DNA of 64,000 bases from NCBI GenBank assembly GCA_013399855.1, contig VXAY01004289.1, positions 1,492,243-1,556,242 of the forward strand, in the 5' to 3' direction. Origin of the DNA: Oxyruncus cristatus. Its lineage: Eukaryota > Chordata > Aves > Passeriformes > Cotingidae. Shown here piece after piece: positions 48,401 to 58,100 of the stretch (position 1 is its first letter; each line of letters starts with the position of its first letter). The notes beneath the pieces are model-generated. The model had not been told where the DNA came from. It did no database searches and saw only the letters and a program-made list of their open reading frames with translations. A program made the position numbers and the translations under genes.

Positions 48401-51400
48401 AGGTATCAGTTAAGTGCCATTTGCCCTGATTCACGTCACTGCCCCCTGTCCTGCTCTGGTGGGAGGAAATTTGGTGCCACGGGAAGGGATCAAGGTGTTT
48501 TAGGATTTAGATCTTGTGCTTTCTTGACGTCAGGTGTTACAGGGACATAATCCTGGCAGCTTTTAAGGTGTTCGGTTTTGTTTGTTTTTTGTTTGTTCGT
48601 TTGTTTGGGTTTTGTGTGGTTTTGTTTGGTTTTTGGTTTTTTTTGTTTGGTTGGTTGGGTTTTTTGTTTTTGTTTTTTGGGTTTGGGTTTTTTTTGGTTT
48701 TGTTTGTTTGTTTTTTGTTCTGCTCTTCCTTGAAAGCTGATCCCAGCTCGTTTTTGTCTGCAGGCCTCCTGCAGCCTGGTCAGCCTTCACCCTGAAGGAG
48801 CTCACGGGCTTGATCCCAGTTTTTGATCACAAAATCTTGCAGGAGATCCCCAAGGTGGGTTTTCAGACAGGGGTGGGGAGTTTGGGAAGCACTCCTGGCT
48901 CTTGGAGTGTGGGAGAAATATGCTGGGGGTTGTTCAGCCATGGGTTTTTCAGCAGCTTCCTCTTTTAAAAGAGGTCTGGTGCCAAAGGGGATGATGGTCT
49001 GTGAGAAGTGAGGGCTGATCGAGTTGACAGCCTGGAACTGCAGATCCAGATCTCTGTCAACCCCTTCCTGTCACTGCTGGGAGAGCACCAGGGAGGGCAA
49101 ACAGCAGCAAAATACACACAGTACCTTGTGAGGAGGTAAAATCCCTTATGGGGGGGTGGGACATGCGGAGTTCAAGCTTTAAAAATTTGCTTTTTGCCCC
49201 CCAAGGAGGGATCACCGGGTGTGCTGCCCAGAGCACAGTAACAGCGACCTCTCAGTGTGTGAGGGGCAGGGTGTTGTGCTGGAGGTGCCCCCAGGGCTGC
49301 ACCACCCCCTGATGGAACATTTTCCTTGCAGAATTCCCTGAGGCTTTGGCTGAGGAACTTTGCCCGGGATTCCCCCCTTTCCAGGGAACAGTTGGCCGCC
49401 ATCGTGGGAGAGCTCCTGCCCACCCGGCAGAGGCGGGCTGAGGGTAGGGGAGCTTCCTGGATCCAGAAGGGCAGCATTCCCACCGGCATCGGGGCTGTCC
49501 TGGTGTCGTAGGTGTCCCTGAACGTGTCCGAGTTCAGCTGTGGAGCACCTGGGGGCAGGTCACCCACGTGGAGGGGGGACCCTGGTTGCACACCCGTCCA
49601 TCTCCAGCAAGGGGGCATCTCCATGAAGGGTGGTCAGGCCTTGGCAGGGGCTGCCCAGGGAGGTGCCCAAGGAAGGCCTGGCCGTGGCACTCAGTGCTCT
49701 GGGCTGGGGGACAAGGTGGGGATGTGACACAGCGGGGGATCCATGGGCTGGGAGGGCTTTTCCAACCTCAGGGATTCTGGGATTCAAAGCTTGAAGCAAA
49801 AGGCTCTAACCCCGAGCTAATTGCTCCAGCAGGTTGTAACAAGGAGATAACGGAGGAGGTCCTGAGCACTGACCTGATGCCCACCTACTACACCCCCCAG
49901 CAGTTACGGGCCTGCCTGGGGAACCTCTCCCTGGAGAACCAACTCTTCCTGGAGAACAAGCTCGCCCTGGTCCTCAGCTACCCCTTCAGTGTGCAGCAAC
50001 TGCAGGTGCTGAAGGACTACCTGGATGAGGTAAATACCAGCCCAAAGAATGTCAAATTGCTTACAGATGAGATTGTCCAGTTACACTTAGTACCTCCAAG
50101 GACTGAGGCTCCACTGTCTCTTGGGTCTCCTCTCCCAGTGTTTGACCACTTCACTGTGAAAAATACCTATTTCTTAATATCTAACCAAGGCCTTTTGGGC
50201 CTTGGTCTTCACTGTGCACCTCTGAGGGGAATGTGGCTCCACCATCCCCACCATCTCCTATTAAATAGTTGAAGACAGCAATAAAATCCTCACCTAATCT
50301 GCTCTTCTTCAGACTGAAAAAACAGCTCCCTCAGCCCCACTTTGTAGCAATAGCAGTGGTGTTTCCACAGAGGTATCCTGATGGTTATCCTGAAAGGCTC
50401 CTCTCCGAGCTGGGCCCCCTCATCCCTCTCATCACCCCCGAGGAGATTTCCATGTGGAAGATGAACTCGGCTGATGTCCTGGCTGCCTTCCTGAAAAATC
50501 AGCCCCCAGACCGCCTGGTAGGGACTCGGCTTTGCTTTCCTACTTACGTTTCCTTCCTGGTTTGGGAGCTGCTGGTTTAGGATTAACCCAGTGGGCTCGA
50601 AGATGATTTGAGCCTCGGTCCCACAGGGATGGCCCATCCCTGAGCTCCACACGAGCAGATTTGAAACGATCCCGGTTTATTTTTGTAATTCTTGCATGTT
50701 CTTCTTCGGGGGGTGTGAAAACACGACTCCTGACTCAATGACACTAATCAAATTAAACGTGTTTCTAGGCCTCAGCAGCAATTAAACGCTATGTTGGGCT
50801 GGGCAATGCCTTGAATGCCACCGCCCTGGATGCCATCGGGACGAGATACGTGTGCCTGCTGAACGCCACGGAGCTGAAGGCCATAGAGCCCAGCAGCCTC
50901 AAGTGAGTCACAAATTGGGATGTTCTTGCCTTCTTGGAAAAGCACTTTCCCGTCAGCAAGTGCTATTTCCTTTTTTTTTTTCCTTTACTCAGTGAAAGGA
51001 AATTTAGGAAGCAACCTGCTCTGTGTCCAGGTTTGAAACCTGCAGGTCTCCATCCTGCTGGCCTCTGTCCTGCCAGGAAGGACTCAGATTTGCAGTCAAA
51101 CTCTCTTCCTGGCAGCTCAGCTGGCAGCAGATTGCTCTGCTTTTATCTGGGGGCAAAAGATAATTAATTAAGTTTTAATTTCATAGAATCACTGAATCAT
51201 TAAGTTTGGAAAAGGCCTTTAAGATCATCAAGTCCACCCATCAACCAGCACCACCCTGTTCACCACTGAACCATGTCCTCAAGTGCCACTTCTTGGACAT
51301 TTCCAGTTTAAATTCCTTTGAAGGACTGGTAAATGAAATTAATTAATCACAGCTCTGTAAGCACATAAACTTATTGTTCACCATCAGAACCTTCATAACT

Positions 51401-53703
51401 TTGGAGGCAAATCCTTCTGAGCAGGAAACAGAGCCATTATTTTCCCCTCTCAGCTTCTCTCCACACATCATCTGCCTGCTGGGAAGAGTGGGTGACCTGT
51501 GCCGTGTAGAGAATCCCAGAGAGATACTCAGAACAGGTGAAAATTTGTATAGGTTGAGGATAATAAAAGCTTTTTTCACCCTAAATCTTTGTTTTTATGC
51601 AGACTGGTGTCTCTGAACCCTTCAGCCTGTTCACAACAGACCAAAGACCTCCTGTATGAGAAGGCCAAAGAAGCTTTCTCTGCCCAGCACGTCTTTCCTG
51701 CTTACTATGAGCTGATTTTACCTTATCTGGGTATGTAAAAACCAGTATGTTATGGGGGAAGAGGGGTCTCAGCCACGAGCTGAATGGGTATCAAAATCCA
51801 CCGGAGATATGGGAATTTTCAAAGCCAATTTGTTCCAAGTCTGTCTTTCCCACTTGTAGATGGCATAAAATACTGTTGCAATATTCTGTACCTGACTTAA
51901 CGTTGCCCAAATCATTTGTCAGACTATCACAGGGAAAATCAGACTCTTGATTTCTCTCCCAGCCCTTCTCCATGGCACAAACCAGACTTTCTTTTTCCCT
52001 TGGCTTCCCTAAGCCAAGAATTTATTCCCAGCCTGAGCAAACTCTTCCCACCCCTCTGTCTCTTTTCTGGAATTGCCAGAGCTTGGTTTAATTCCCAACA
52101 CAGCAGTAAGTCCCAACAAAAAAGGAGTAGCATCCATATATTTTGCACCTGGGGCTCTGGTAGGAGCCCCATTCCCAATAAATTTTGGAGCCATCACTGT
52201 AGCTCCAGCTTGTGCAGATACAAGCACAGCTCACTTGGGGGCTTCCATGCTCTGATATTCTTCTTCTTTTTGGTCCCAGAGGGGGCTCCTGGTAAAGATC
52301 TCAAGGCTCTAAGCCAGGCCAATGTGAACATGAACATGAGCACTTTTGTGAGTTTAAGAAGAGATGCTTTGATGGTGAGTTGGATCTTGGAATTGTTGGA
52401 TTCCTGGTGTTTTGTTATGCTGAGTAGCTGGGTTTGGTTGCCTTGTCCACTGGTGGAAATCAGGAGTCATTCCATCAAATTCAGAATGATGCTGGATCAG
52501 TAGAAAGTGGAGAACTGGCCTGAAACTTCCTAAAAAGTCTCTTTTGGAGTCCTAGATGGAAGCTGAGCCAGTGGAGTTTCTCCAGAGCAGGTGGTGACAG
52601 GAGCAGGGGACAGGTGTCCACTAGACTACGGTCATAACTGTGTGACAGATCTTCTAACAACACTCTCGGCAGTGATGCCATCAATTTTGGGAGAAATCCC
52701 GGTGATTTGGGCAGGGACTGGGGCCCCCAGTCGAGTTTAGGAGACTTTTCATCAGAGGACAGCAGAAATAGTCTTTGAGGAGCCATCGTGCTCATTCCCT
52801 GATCCTGAGGGAAGGTTGTCCTGAGGGGAACTATGGCAGGAATTTGTCTTCCTTGCTCTCCCCACTTCTGCCAACAGGAACCTCCCCATTTCCTTGGCCA
52901 GAGGTGTGACTTTCTTTGCCAGAAGCGTAATTTCCATTCCTACATTTCCACCCCTAACTCCTGCTCTGGGATTCCTCCTAGAGCCTGACGCCCTCTGAGG
53001 TTCGGGGCTTGCTGGGGATGAACCTCCCGGACCTGGCCAAGTGGCAGTACAGGTCTCCTGTCCGGGAGTGGATCCAGGTACAGAAACAATCCCAGCTGGA
53101 CCAGCTGCACATCGGGCTCACGGGGGGAACACAGGAAGGCTACATCAACCTCATCACTCCCAAATTCCCAGGTGGGTATTTTTAGGACCTCTGAAGGCTG
53201 GGTTGGGTTTTAAATACTTGTTTTGGGGTTACAATCAAGGAGAAAAACTGGGGCAGCAAGTTCAGCTCCGCTGAGGAGCCTGAAGCCCTGCAGGGCAAAT
53301 TCTGGGGCCAATATGAGGAGCAATCCTGTAATCCCACTGGGAGCATCCTCACTGGCTGAACATCCCAACTGAGTGAGTGCTTCCAGGGCTTCCTTCTCTG
53401 TGGTGTGTTGGATTTGGGCTTAGAATCATGGAATCCCAGAATGTCTGGGTAAGAAGGGACCTTCTAGGTCCAAACCCCAAACTTGACTTGGTGGGGCTGT
53501 GAGAAAGGCCAAGGTAATCCCTGGATGGGGCATGAGGAGATGTTTTCCCTGTGGAGGAGCAGTTCAGTCTCTGATTCTTTTGCACTAATGCCTCTCTTTG
53601 TCCTCCAGTACTGTCCTCAGCCCCTCTGGGTGCCATGGCCATGGCCCTGCACCTCCTGCCTGCCCTGCTCCTCACTTTCCTCATGATGTCCATCTTGTCC
53701 TGA
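36405..53703 (+). CDS. MSLN: Mesothelin-family GPI-anchored glycoprotein, long form (MSLN position)
   Basis: Exons: 36405-36447, 37848-37888, 38299-38320, 38432-38459, 39240-39324, 40552-40713, 40921-41123, 41323-41414, 42026-42156, 42708-42829, 43218-43389, 43681-43896, 44198-44368, 45423-45569, 45697-45746, 46223-46343, 46579-46664, 47493-47622, 47725-47915, 48764-48854, 49332-49443, 49833-50029, 50371-50517, 50769-50902, 51603-51730, 52280-52374, 52982-53171, 53609-53703. They total 3402 bp (1133 aa), with every phase matching. Signal peptide MPPLLPGLGFLLLL... to about residue 24; a family-like extension of ~520 residues; mesothelin homology from ~546 (KNVKLGEDQLSCLLRM, RYPDGYPERLL, GAPGKDLKALSQANV); furin site RQRR ending at 803; hydrophobic GPI tail from ~1109. 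At least ten N-glycosylation sequons are visible. Predicted cell-surface adhesion protein. Human MSLN is ~630 aa, so the N-terminal half is extra. Name rests on synteny (CIAO3 minus, MSLN plus, MSLNL minus in human). Confidence 0.88.
36778..36935 (-). repeat. CR1 LINE fragment, antisense, in MSLN-position intron 1
   Basis: Begins TAGAATCAGAGAATCCTGGA and contains CCCCCTGCCATGGGCAGGGA. Confidence 0.85.
37191..37229. repeat. CTC/CTT polypyrimidine tract
   Basis: Simple repeat of TCC/TTC triplets in intron 1. It can be read as a run of Leu codons, but there is no ATG in that frame. Confidence 0.8.
37398..37462. repeat. 21-22-bp tandem repeat
   Basis: Three copies of a unit resembling CAGGGAAGAATGGCATCAGG in intron 1 of the MSLN-position gene. 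Confidence 0.8.
37915..38020 (-). repeat. CR1 LINE fragment, antisense
   Basis: Short copy beginning AGAATAGAATCCCAGAATGG, 27 bases after the donor of exon 2. Confidence 0.8.
40235..40505 (-). repeat. CR1 LINE fragment, antisense
   Basis: Contains CCCCCTGCCATGGGCAGGGA and GGGCCTCCCCACCCTCACAG. It ends about 50 bases before the acceptor of exon 6. Confidence 0.9.
42240..42370 (-). repeat. CR1 LINE fragment, antisense
   Basis: Contains CCAGAATGGTTTGGGTTGGA and CAACCTGGCCTTGAAATCC; truncated. Confidence 0.85.
43910..44120 (+). repeat. CR1 LINE fragment, sense, next to exon 12
   Basis: Contains GGCTGCCCAGGGAGGTGGTG and CACTCAGTGCTCTGGGCTGG. It begins within about 20 bases of the exon 12 donor (43897). 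Confidence 0.9.
44695..44755 (+). repeat. CR1 3' terminus, sense
   Basis: Ends with AAATGATTCTATGATTCTAA, the canonical CR1 terminal repeat. Confidence 0.8.
46790..47060 (+). repeat. CR1 LINE fragment, sense
   Basis: Contains GTGAGGGTGGGGAGGCCCTG through CCAATTCCAGGATTCTATGA, in the intron after exon 17. Confidence 0.9.
48570..48722. repeat. (GTTT)n-rich simple sequence
   Basis: About 150 bases almost free of A and C on the plus strand, built from TTTG/GTTT words. It ends some 40 bases before the acceptor of exon 20 (48764). Confidence 0.9.
49600..49790 (+). repeat. CR1 LINE fragment, sense
   Basis: Contains CACTCAGTGCTCTGGGCTGG and TTTTCCAACCTCAGGGATTC. It ends about 40 bases before the acceptor of exon 22. 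Confidence 0.9.
51180..51310 (-). repeat. CR1 LINE fragment, antisense
   Basis: Begins TCATAGAATCACTGAATCAT and contains AAGATCATCAAGTCCACCCA. Confidence 0.8.
53420..53485 (-). repeat. CR1 3' fragment, antisense
   Basis: Short copy starting TAGAATCATGGAATCCCAGA in the last intron of the MSLN-position gene. Confidence 0.75.
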
Positions 53704-54416
53704 CCATCTTCTCTCCAGAGGAAGCAAGACCAGGGGTTGCATCCTGTGACCTGCTCTGAGGCCTGTGGGCACCTCCAGCCTGGGGCTGAGGGGTGCCCGG
53801 AGCACCAGGCAACCAGGATCAGCCCCGGAGTCACTTTAGGTGCTTTTGTCTTTCAAATCACTTGGAAAAACCCAGTTCTGTCTGAAGGGAAGATTCCAGA
53901 CTTTTCAGAGCAGGATCTTTGCCTTTGGTAGAGCCCAAGTCCAGGTCAGCCCCATCCACAACACTGCAACCCAAACCATGTGCATGTTTTACTGGGGGGT
54001 TTAAGGTGTTCTGCAGGTTAAAAATGACATTTCCCAGAGCCTGATCTCGTGAGACTGCCAAGACCTCAGAGTGGAAGGGAAGTTTTCTGGCTGACTGTAA
54101 ATGAATCATGGAATTAAGTAAAAAATGCTAAAGCAAAGTTGTTGTCTGCTCTTCCTTCAGGCTGCCCAAATTGAGTGGGCAGAGCCCCCAGACCCGCCTG
54201 TTACTTTTCCCTGGTGTTGATTATTCAGCTCTTAAGAGCTGAGGGTGTTCTCAGCTTCCTCAAGGGGAGGGGAAAGAACTTTATAGAAGGTTTTAAACAT
54301 TTTTTTTTCCCCCACTCATTGGGAATTTCTGTCCAAAAAATGCCTCAGTATCCAGCCTCTGACATCTCCTTTTCCCCCAGGGAGGAGAGCCTGGAGGAGA
54401 AGAGGGATATATATTT

Positions 54417-54422
54417 AATAAA
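54417..54422 (+). terminator. Candidate polyadenylation signal (AATAAA), MSLN-position gene
   Basis: Plus-strand AATAAA about 715 bases past the stop at 53703, with T/G-rich sequence after it. Confidence 0.55.
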
Positions 54423-54563
54423 TCTTTGCTGTCATTGCTTTACAGAATGAGAGCAAGAGAGCCTGGTCTGTCCTTCAGTGCAGACTTTAGATCTAAGCTA
54501 GAAAAAGTACAGTACAAAGCACTGAACACCTCAAAGGTCAGGACAAACCCAGTTGATCAATGT

Positions 54564-54569
54564 TTTATT
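54564..54569 (-). terminator. Candidate polyadenylation signal (AATAAA), MSLNL-position gene
   Basis: Minus-strand CAATAAAACA about 550 bases past the stop at 55116, facing the plus-strand signal at 54417. Confidence 0.55.
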
Positions 54570-55115
54570 GTATAGCACTGCACCAGTAATCAAGGTAAAT
54601 TATCTTCAGTGAATCATCCCTTCAGAGTCTTCGTGGAGCTTGAACAGATCCGGATCAAAAAGCAGTTCATGAAAACAAGTACATGCAATTTTGGGGGTCT
54701 CTGAGCTGCGTTGCTGGGCCGTGTTCTGCTTCTTTTGCAGTGGCCAGTGACTCAAATCCCTGAGTTGTCCCACTGTTTCACAGATCCCAGTGGGATTCCT
54801 TAGAAGGAAAGCCCCTGGTAGAAGTGGGCCGAGTGTTATTGCCCTGTCAGAGCACTCAGCACTGCTGGTGGTTGTACTACATGGAGTAAACTGCTAGTAA
54901 GTACCTGTGGGGCTTCTTTGGGCTAAAAAATATCAGTTCTCCTTTCGCTGCCCAGCCTCAGAAATTGGAATCCTGCTCTGGGCTGGTATCAAATGGAGGA
55001 GTTCTCTTTCTTTCCCGGTATTCTGCTTTTCCAGCAGGGAATTTCCCAGCACCGTTGTGTTGCAGGGTGGTGGAGACGAAGGAGGGGTGGGGTGGGTGTG
55101 GTGCTGAGGGGGGGC

Positions 55116-58100
55116 TCAGAGCAGCCCGTGCAGCAGCAAGGTCCCCATGGTCACACCCAGCAGGGGGATGAGGCAGGAGCACAGTCTGGGTCCGGAATCT
55201 GGGGGGAGAACACAAACAATGGGGTGATCCAGGCACAGGGCACGTGTGAGCTGAGAGGGCAGTGGAATCCAGGTATCCCAGGGGAGCCCATGTGTCAGGA
55301 CAGCACTTCTCAGCCCCCTGGGCCATTGCCTGTACCTGCTCCTCAGGCACTGGCGTGACTGTCCCACCAGGTGTGACTGTCCCCAGGCTGAGCCTGCCTT
55401 ACTCACCAGCACGAGGCAGGAGTGAGTGAATCCCCAGTGCCACTAAAGCTGCAGTGCTGGGGCTCGGGGGGTGAGGAAGGCACCTCAGGGTGCTCCTGGG
55501 CAGACCTGAGAGCTCACAGGACCTGAGGGCAGCTCCAGGGGCTGCACGGACATGTCACTGCCTGTGAAGCCAGTACTGAATCCAGCAGGAACAAGGTGGA
55601 TCATCTGCTTACTGCTGAAGACCTCGGCCTTACCATCATTCCTAAGCCTTTCCTGACTCGGAGCATTCCCACCTTACCAGGCTCAGGCTGCAGGTTGATG
55701 TATCCGTTGGATGTTGGTCGTGGTGACGATGGCACAGCTCCGGGGGTTGGTTTGGTGGCCTCACTGCTGGTGCTGGTGGAGGAAGGGCTGGGGAATTCCG
55801 GGGGGACACTGGTCTGGCAGGGCACTGTGGTGGTCTCAGGGGTAGAGGAGATGATGCTCTTTTGGGTGGAGATGGTGGAGTTGGGAATTGGGGTGGGCTT
55901 GTGGGGAGCGGGGCTTGTGGCTGGGGCAGTGGGAGCAGAGGTGGAGAGAGTGACAGAGGTGGCAGTGCTGTGGGTGGCAGTGGGAGCAGAGGTGGGATTA
56001 GGGACAGGGGTGGCAGTGCTGTGGGTGGCAGTGGGAGCAGAGGTGGGATTAGGGACAGGGGTGCTGGCAGCACTGTGGGTGCTGGGGATGACAGTGCTGT
56101 GGGTGGCAGGAGCAGGGTGGGTCGCCCCCTCGGGTACTGGGGTGTTCACGGGCACCAGTGGGGAGCTGGTGCTGTGGGAGGTACCAGCCGGGTCAGTACC
56201 AACACTGGTGCTGGTGGTGGCCCTGGAGGTGACAGCAGGGACTGGGACGGAGCTGGGAGAGGTGACGTTGGGGTTGACAGGGGCCAGGGTGGTGGGGAGG
56301 AGGGGGACAGGGGACGGGGTGGCCTTATTTGTGGTGGGAGACTGGTGGGTGGAGCACGGGGTGATGGAGGTGGTGGTCAGAGCGGGAGGGGCAGTGGAGG
56401 TGGCAGTGGAGGTGGTGGAGGGACTCCCAGCTGGGGGGGGAGTGTTTTTTGGGGGGGTTGGGCTGAGAGCACTCGGGGGGGGGGGCTGGTGGGGGATTGT
56501 ACTCGACTGGGTGGTCAGGAGGGTGGTCGTGGAAACAGGGGTGGGGACAGTGGGGAGGGGGGTGGGCACGGGGCTGGTGGCCGTGGAGGTGACACTGGCT
56601 GTGGCGGTGGGGGGAGCAGGGGTGGTTGTCCCCGTGGGATCCTCCATCCCTCCCTGCAGGCCGATTCCCAGCACACGGTCCAGCTCCCGCTGGGACTGTC
56701 TCTCCACCCAGCCCATCACCAAGGGCTCGTTCTCAGCTTTCTTCAGCTTGGGGAGGTTTTTCCCAAGCAAATTTTTCACGTCCATGACGCTGAGTTTCTG
56801 CAACACACACACAAACACACAACACCCCCTTTGTTCATCCTCACCACCGGCACCACCCCGGAACGCTTCTCTAGCGGGGCTGCAGAGCAAGGAAAAACTT
56901 CCAAAGGAAAATTTACACAGGTAAAAAAGCAGAGAATTGGTGATTTGACGGGACTCAGGCCTCGGACCTCCTGCTCAGCCCTGGGCCAGCCCTACCCTGA
57001 AGAGGGGAGAGGGACAGGGGCTGTACCTGCAGTTCCTCGGGATTTAGAGACAGGAAGGTGTCCATATCCATGTCTATGGCCACGCCAGCACTGGCCAAGT
57101 CTTTCAGGTCCTTTGCTGGAGCTCCACCTTAAAGAGAGCACATGGGGCACCTGGACACGTACAAACCATCCCAACACCTCTAGGGAGGTTTCAGAGGCTG
57201 CCAGACCTGTCCTAGCGTGGCCAAACCCCCCTGGATGAGGAAGAGACACTGAACCTCATGGTGGGAGGGAGGGGGAAGGTGGAAGCACCTACCCAGGTAG
57301 GGTCGGAGCCGGCAGTAATACACCCTGGGGGTGCTGGCCAGGCCAGCAAAGCCCTCCCGGGCCTTCCTGTAGAGCTGCTCCTTCTTGGTTTGGGAGCACG
57401 CAGAAATGTTTAGCTGTCCAGCAGTCCTGGAAAGGACAGTCACAGCTCAGAGAGGGGCAGCACCCCACCCCACAGCTGAAGTGTTGTGTCGGCCAGGGGA
57501 GACGTGTGGGGTGTCCCCACTCACGGTGCCGGGGCTCCAGCAGGAGCTGGGAGAGGGGACAGTGATCCCACCGTGCTGCCTGGTGGTGGGCAGAGCCAAA
57601 ACAGAGCTGGGGGGGCTTCCATCCCACCACCCACTTGCCCACAGTCCCAGGGCCCTCGCAGGGCTGAGCAGCGCCCCTAAGAAGTGCCTCACCCGATTGC
57701 TTCGGCGGGTACTCGCTCCAGCTGCTCCTCCTGCAGGTTGCACAGGCGTCTGCCCCCGATGTCCTGGAGCAAGGGCCCCGTCAAGGTGCCCCCCAGGGTC
57801 AGGTACCTGCTGAGCAGCTGCTGCACCTGCGGGGCACAGGGCACGTGGTGGGACACAGGGAGGGCAGGAAGATGCTCCTGCTAAAGGGGTGGTGCCAAAC
57901 ACCTTCACCCTGAGCGGGGCTGGGGCACGGGCACACCCTTTTTGGGTCCCCCAGCACCTATCACCCGCTGCTGCCATGGATTTACCTGGGAATCATCCCA
58001 TTCCCCTTTCGAGGGGTCGAGCAGGGCTGCCAGTGTGTCGCTGGACGTCACTGACCACCGGCTGATCTCCTCCTTCGAGTACCGGCGGGTCACCTCGCCC

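Larger units (their letters stand above)
53704..55115. other. Convergent 3' UTR interval
   Basis: Lies between the stop codons of the two mesothelin-family genes. Plus-strand AATAAA at 54417 and minus-strand AATAAA at 54569-54564 suggest it is made up mostly of the two 3' UTRs. No further coding block is seen. Confidence 0.6.

Noticed and set aside
48570..48722. Possible CRISPR-like or telomere-like array
   Set aside because: It is a simple GTTT-type repeat with no spacers and no TTAGGG units, in a eukaryotic intron.
55596..57238. Two plus-strand open frames of 442 and 458 codons
   Set aside because: They are antisense shadows of the mucin-like exon. The coding strand is C-rich and poor in TA, so few stops arise in any frame. 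They are Gly/Val-rich and have no known domain, while the minus frame joins in phase to conserved mesothelin exons on both sides.
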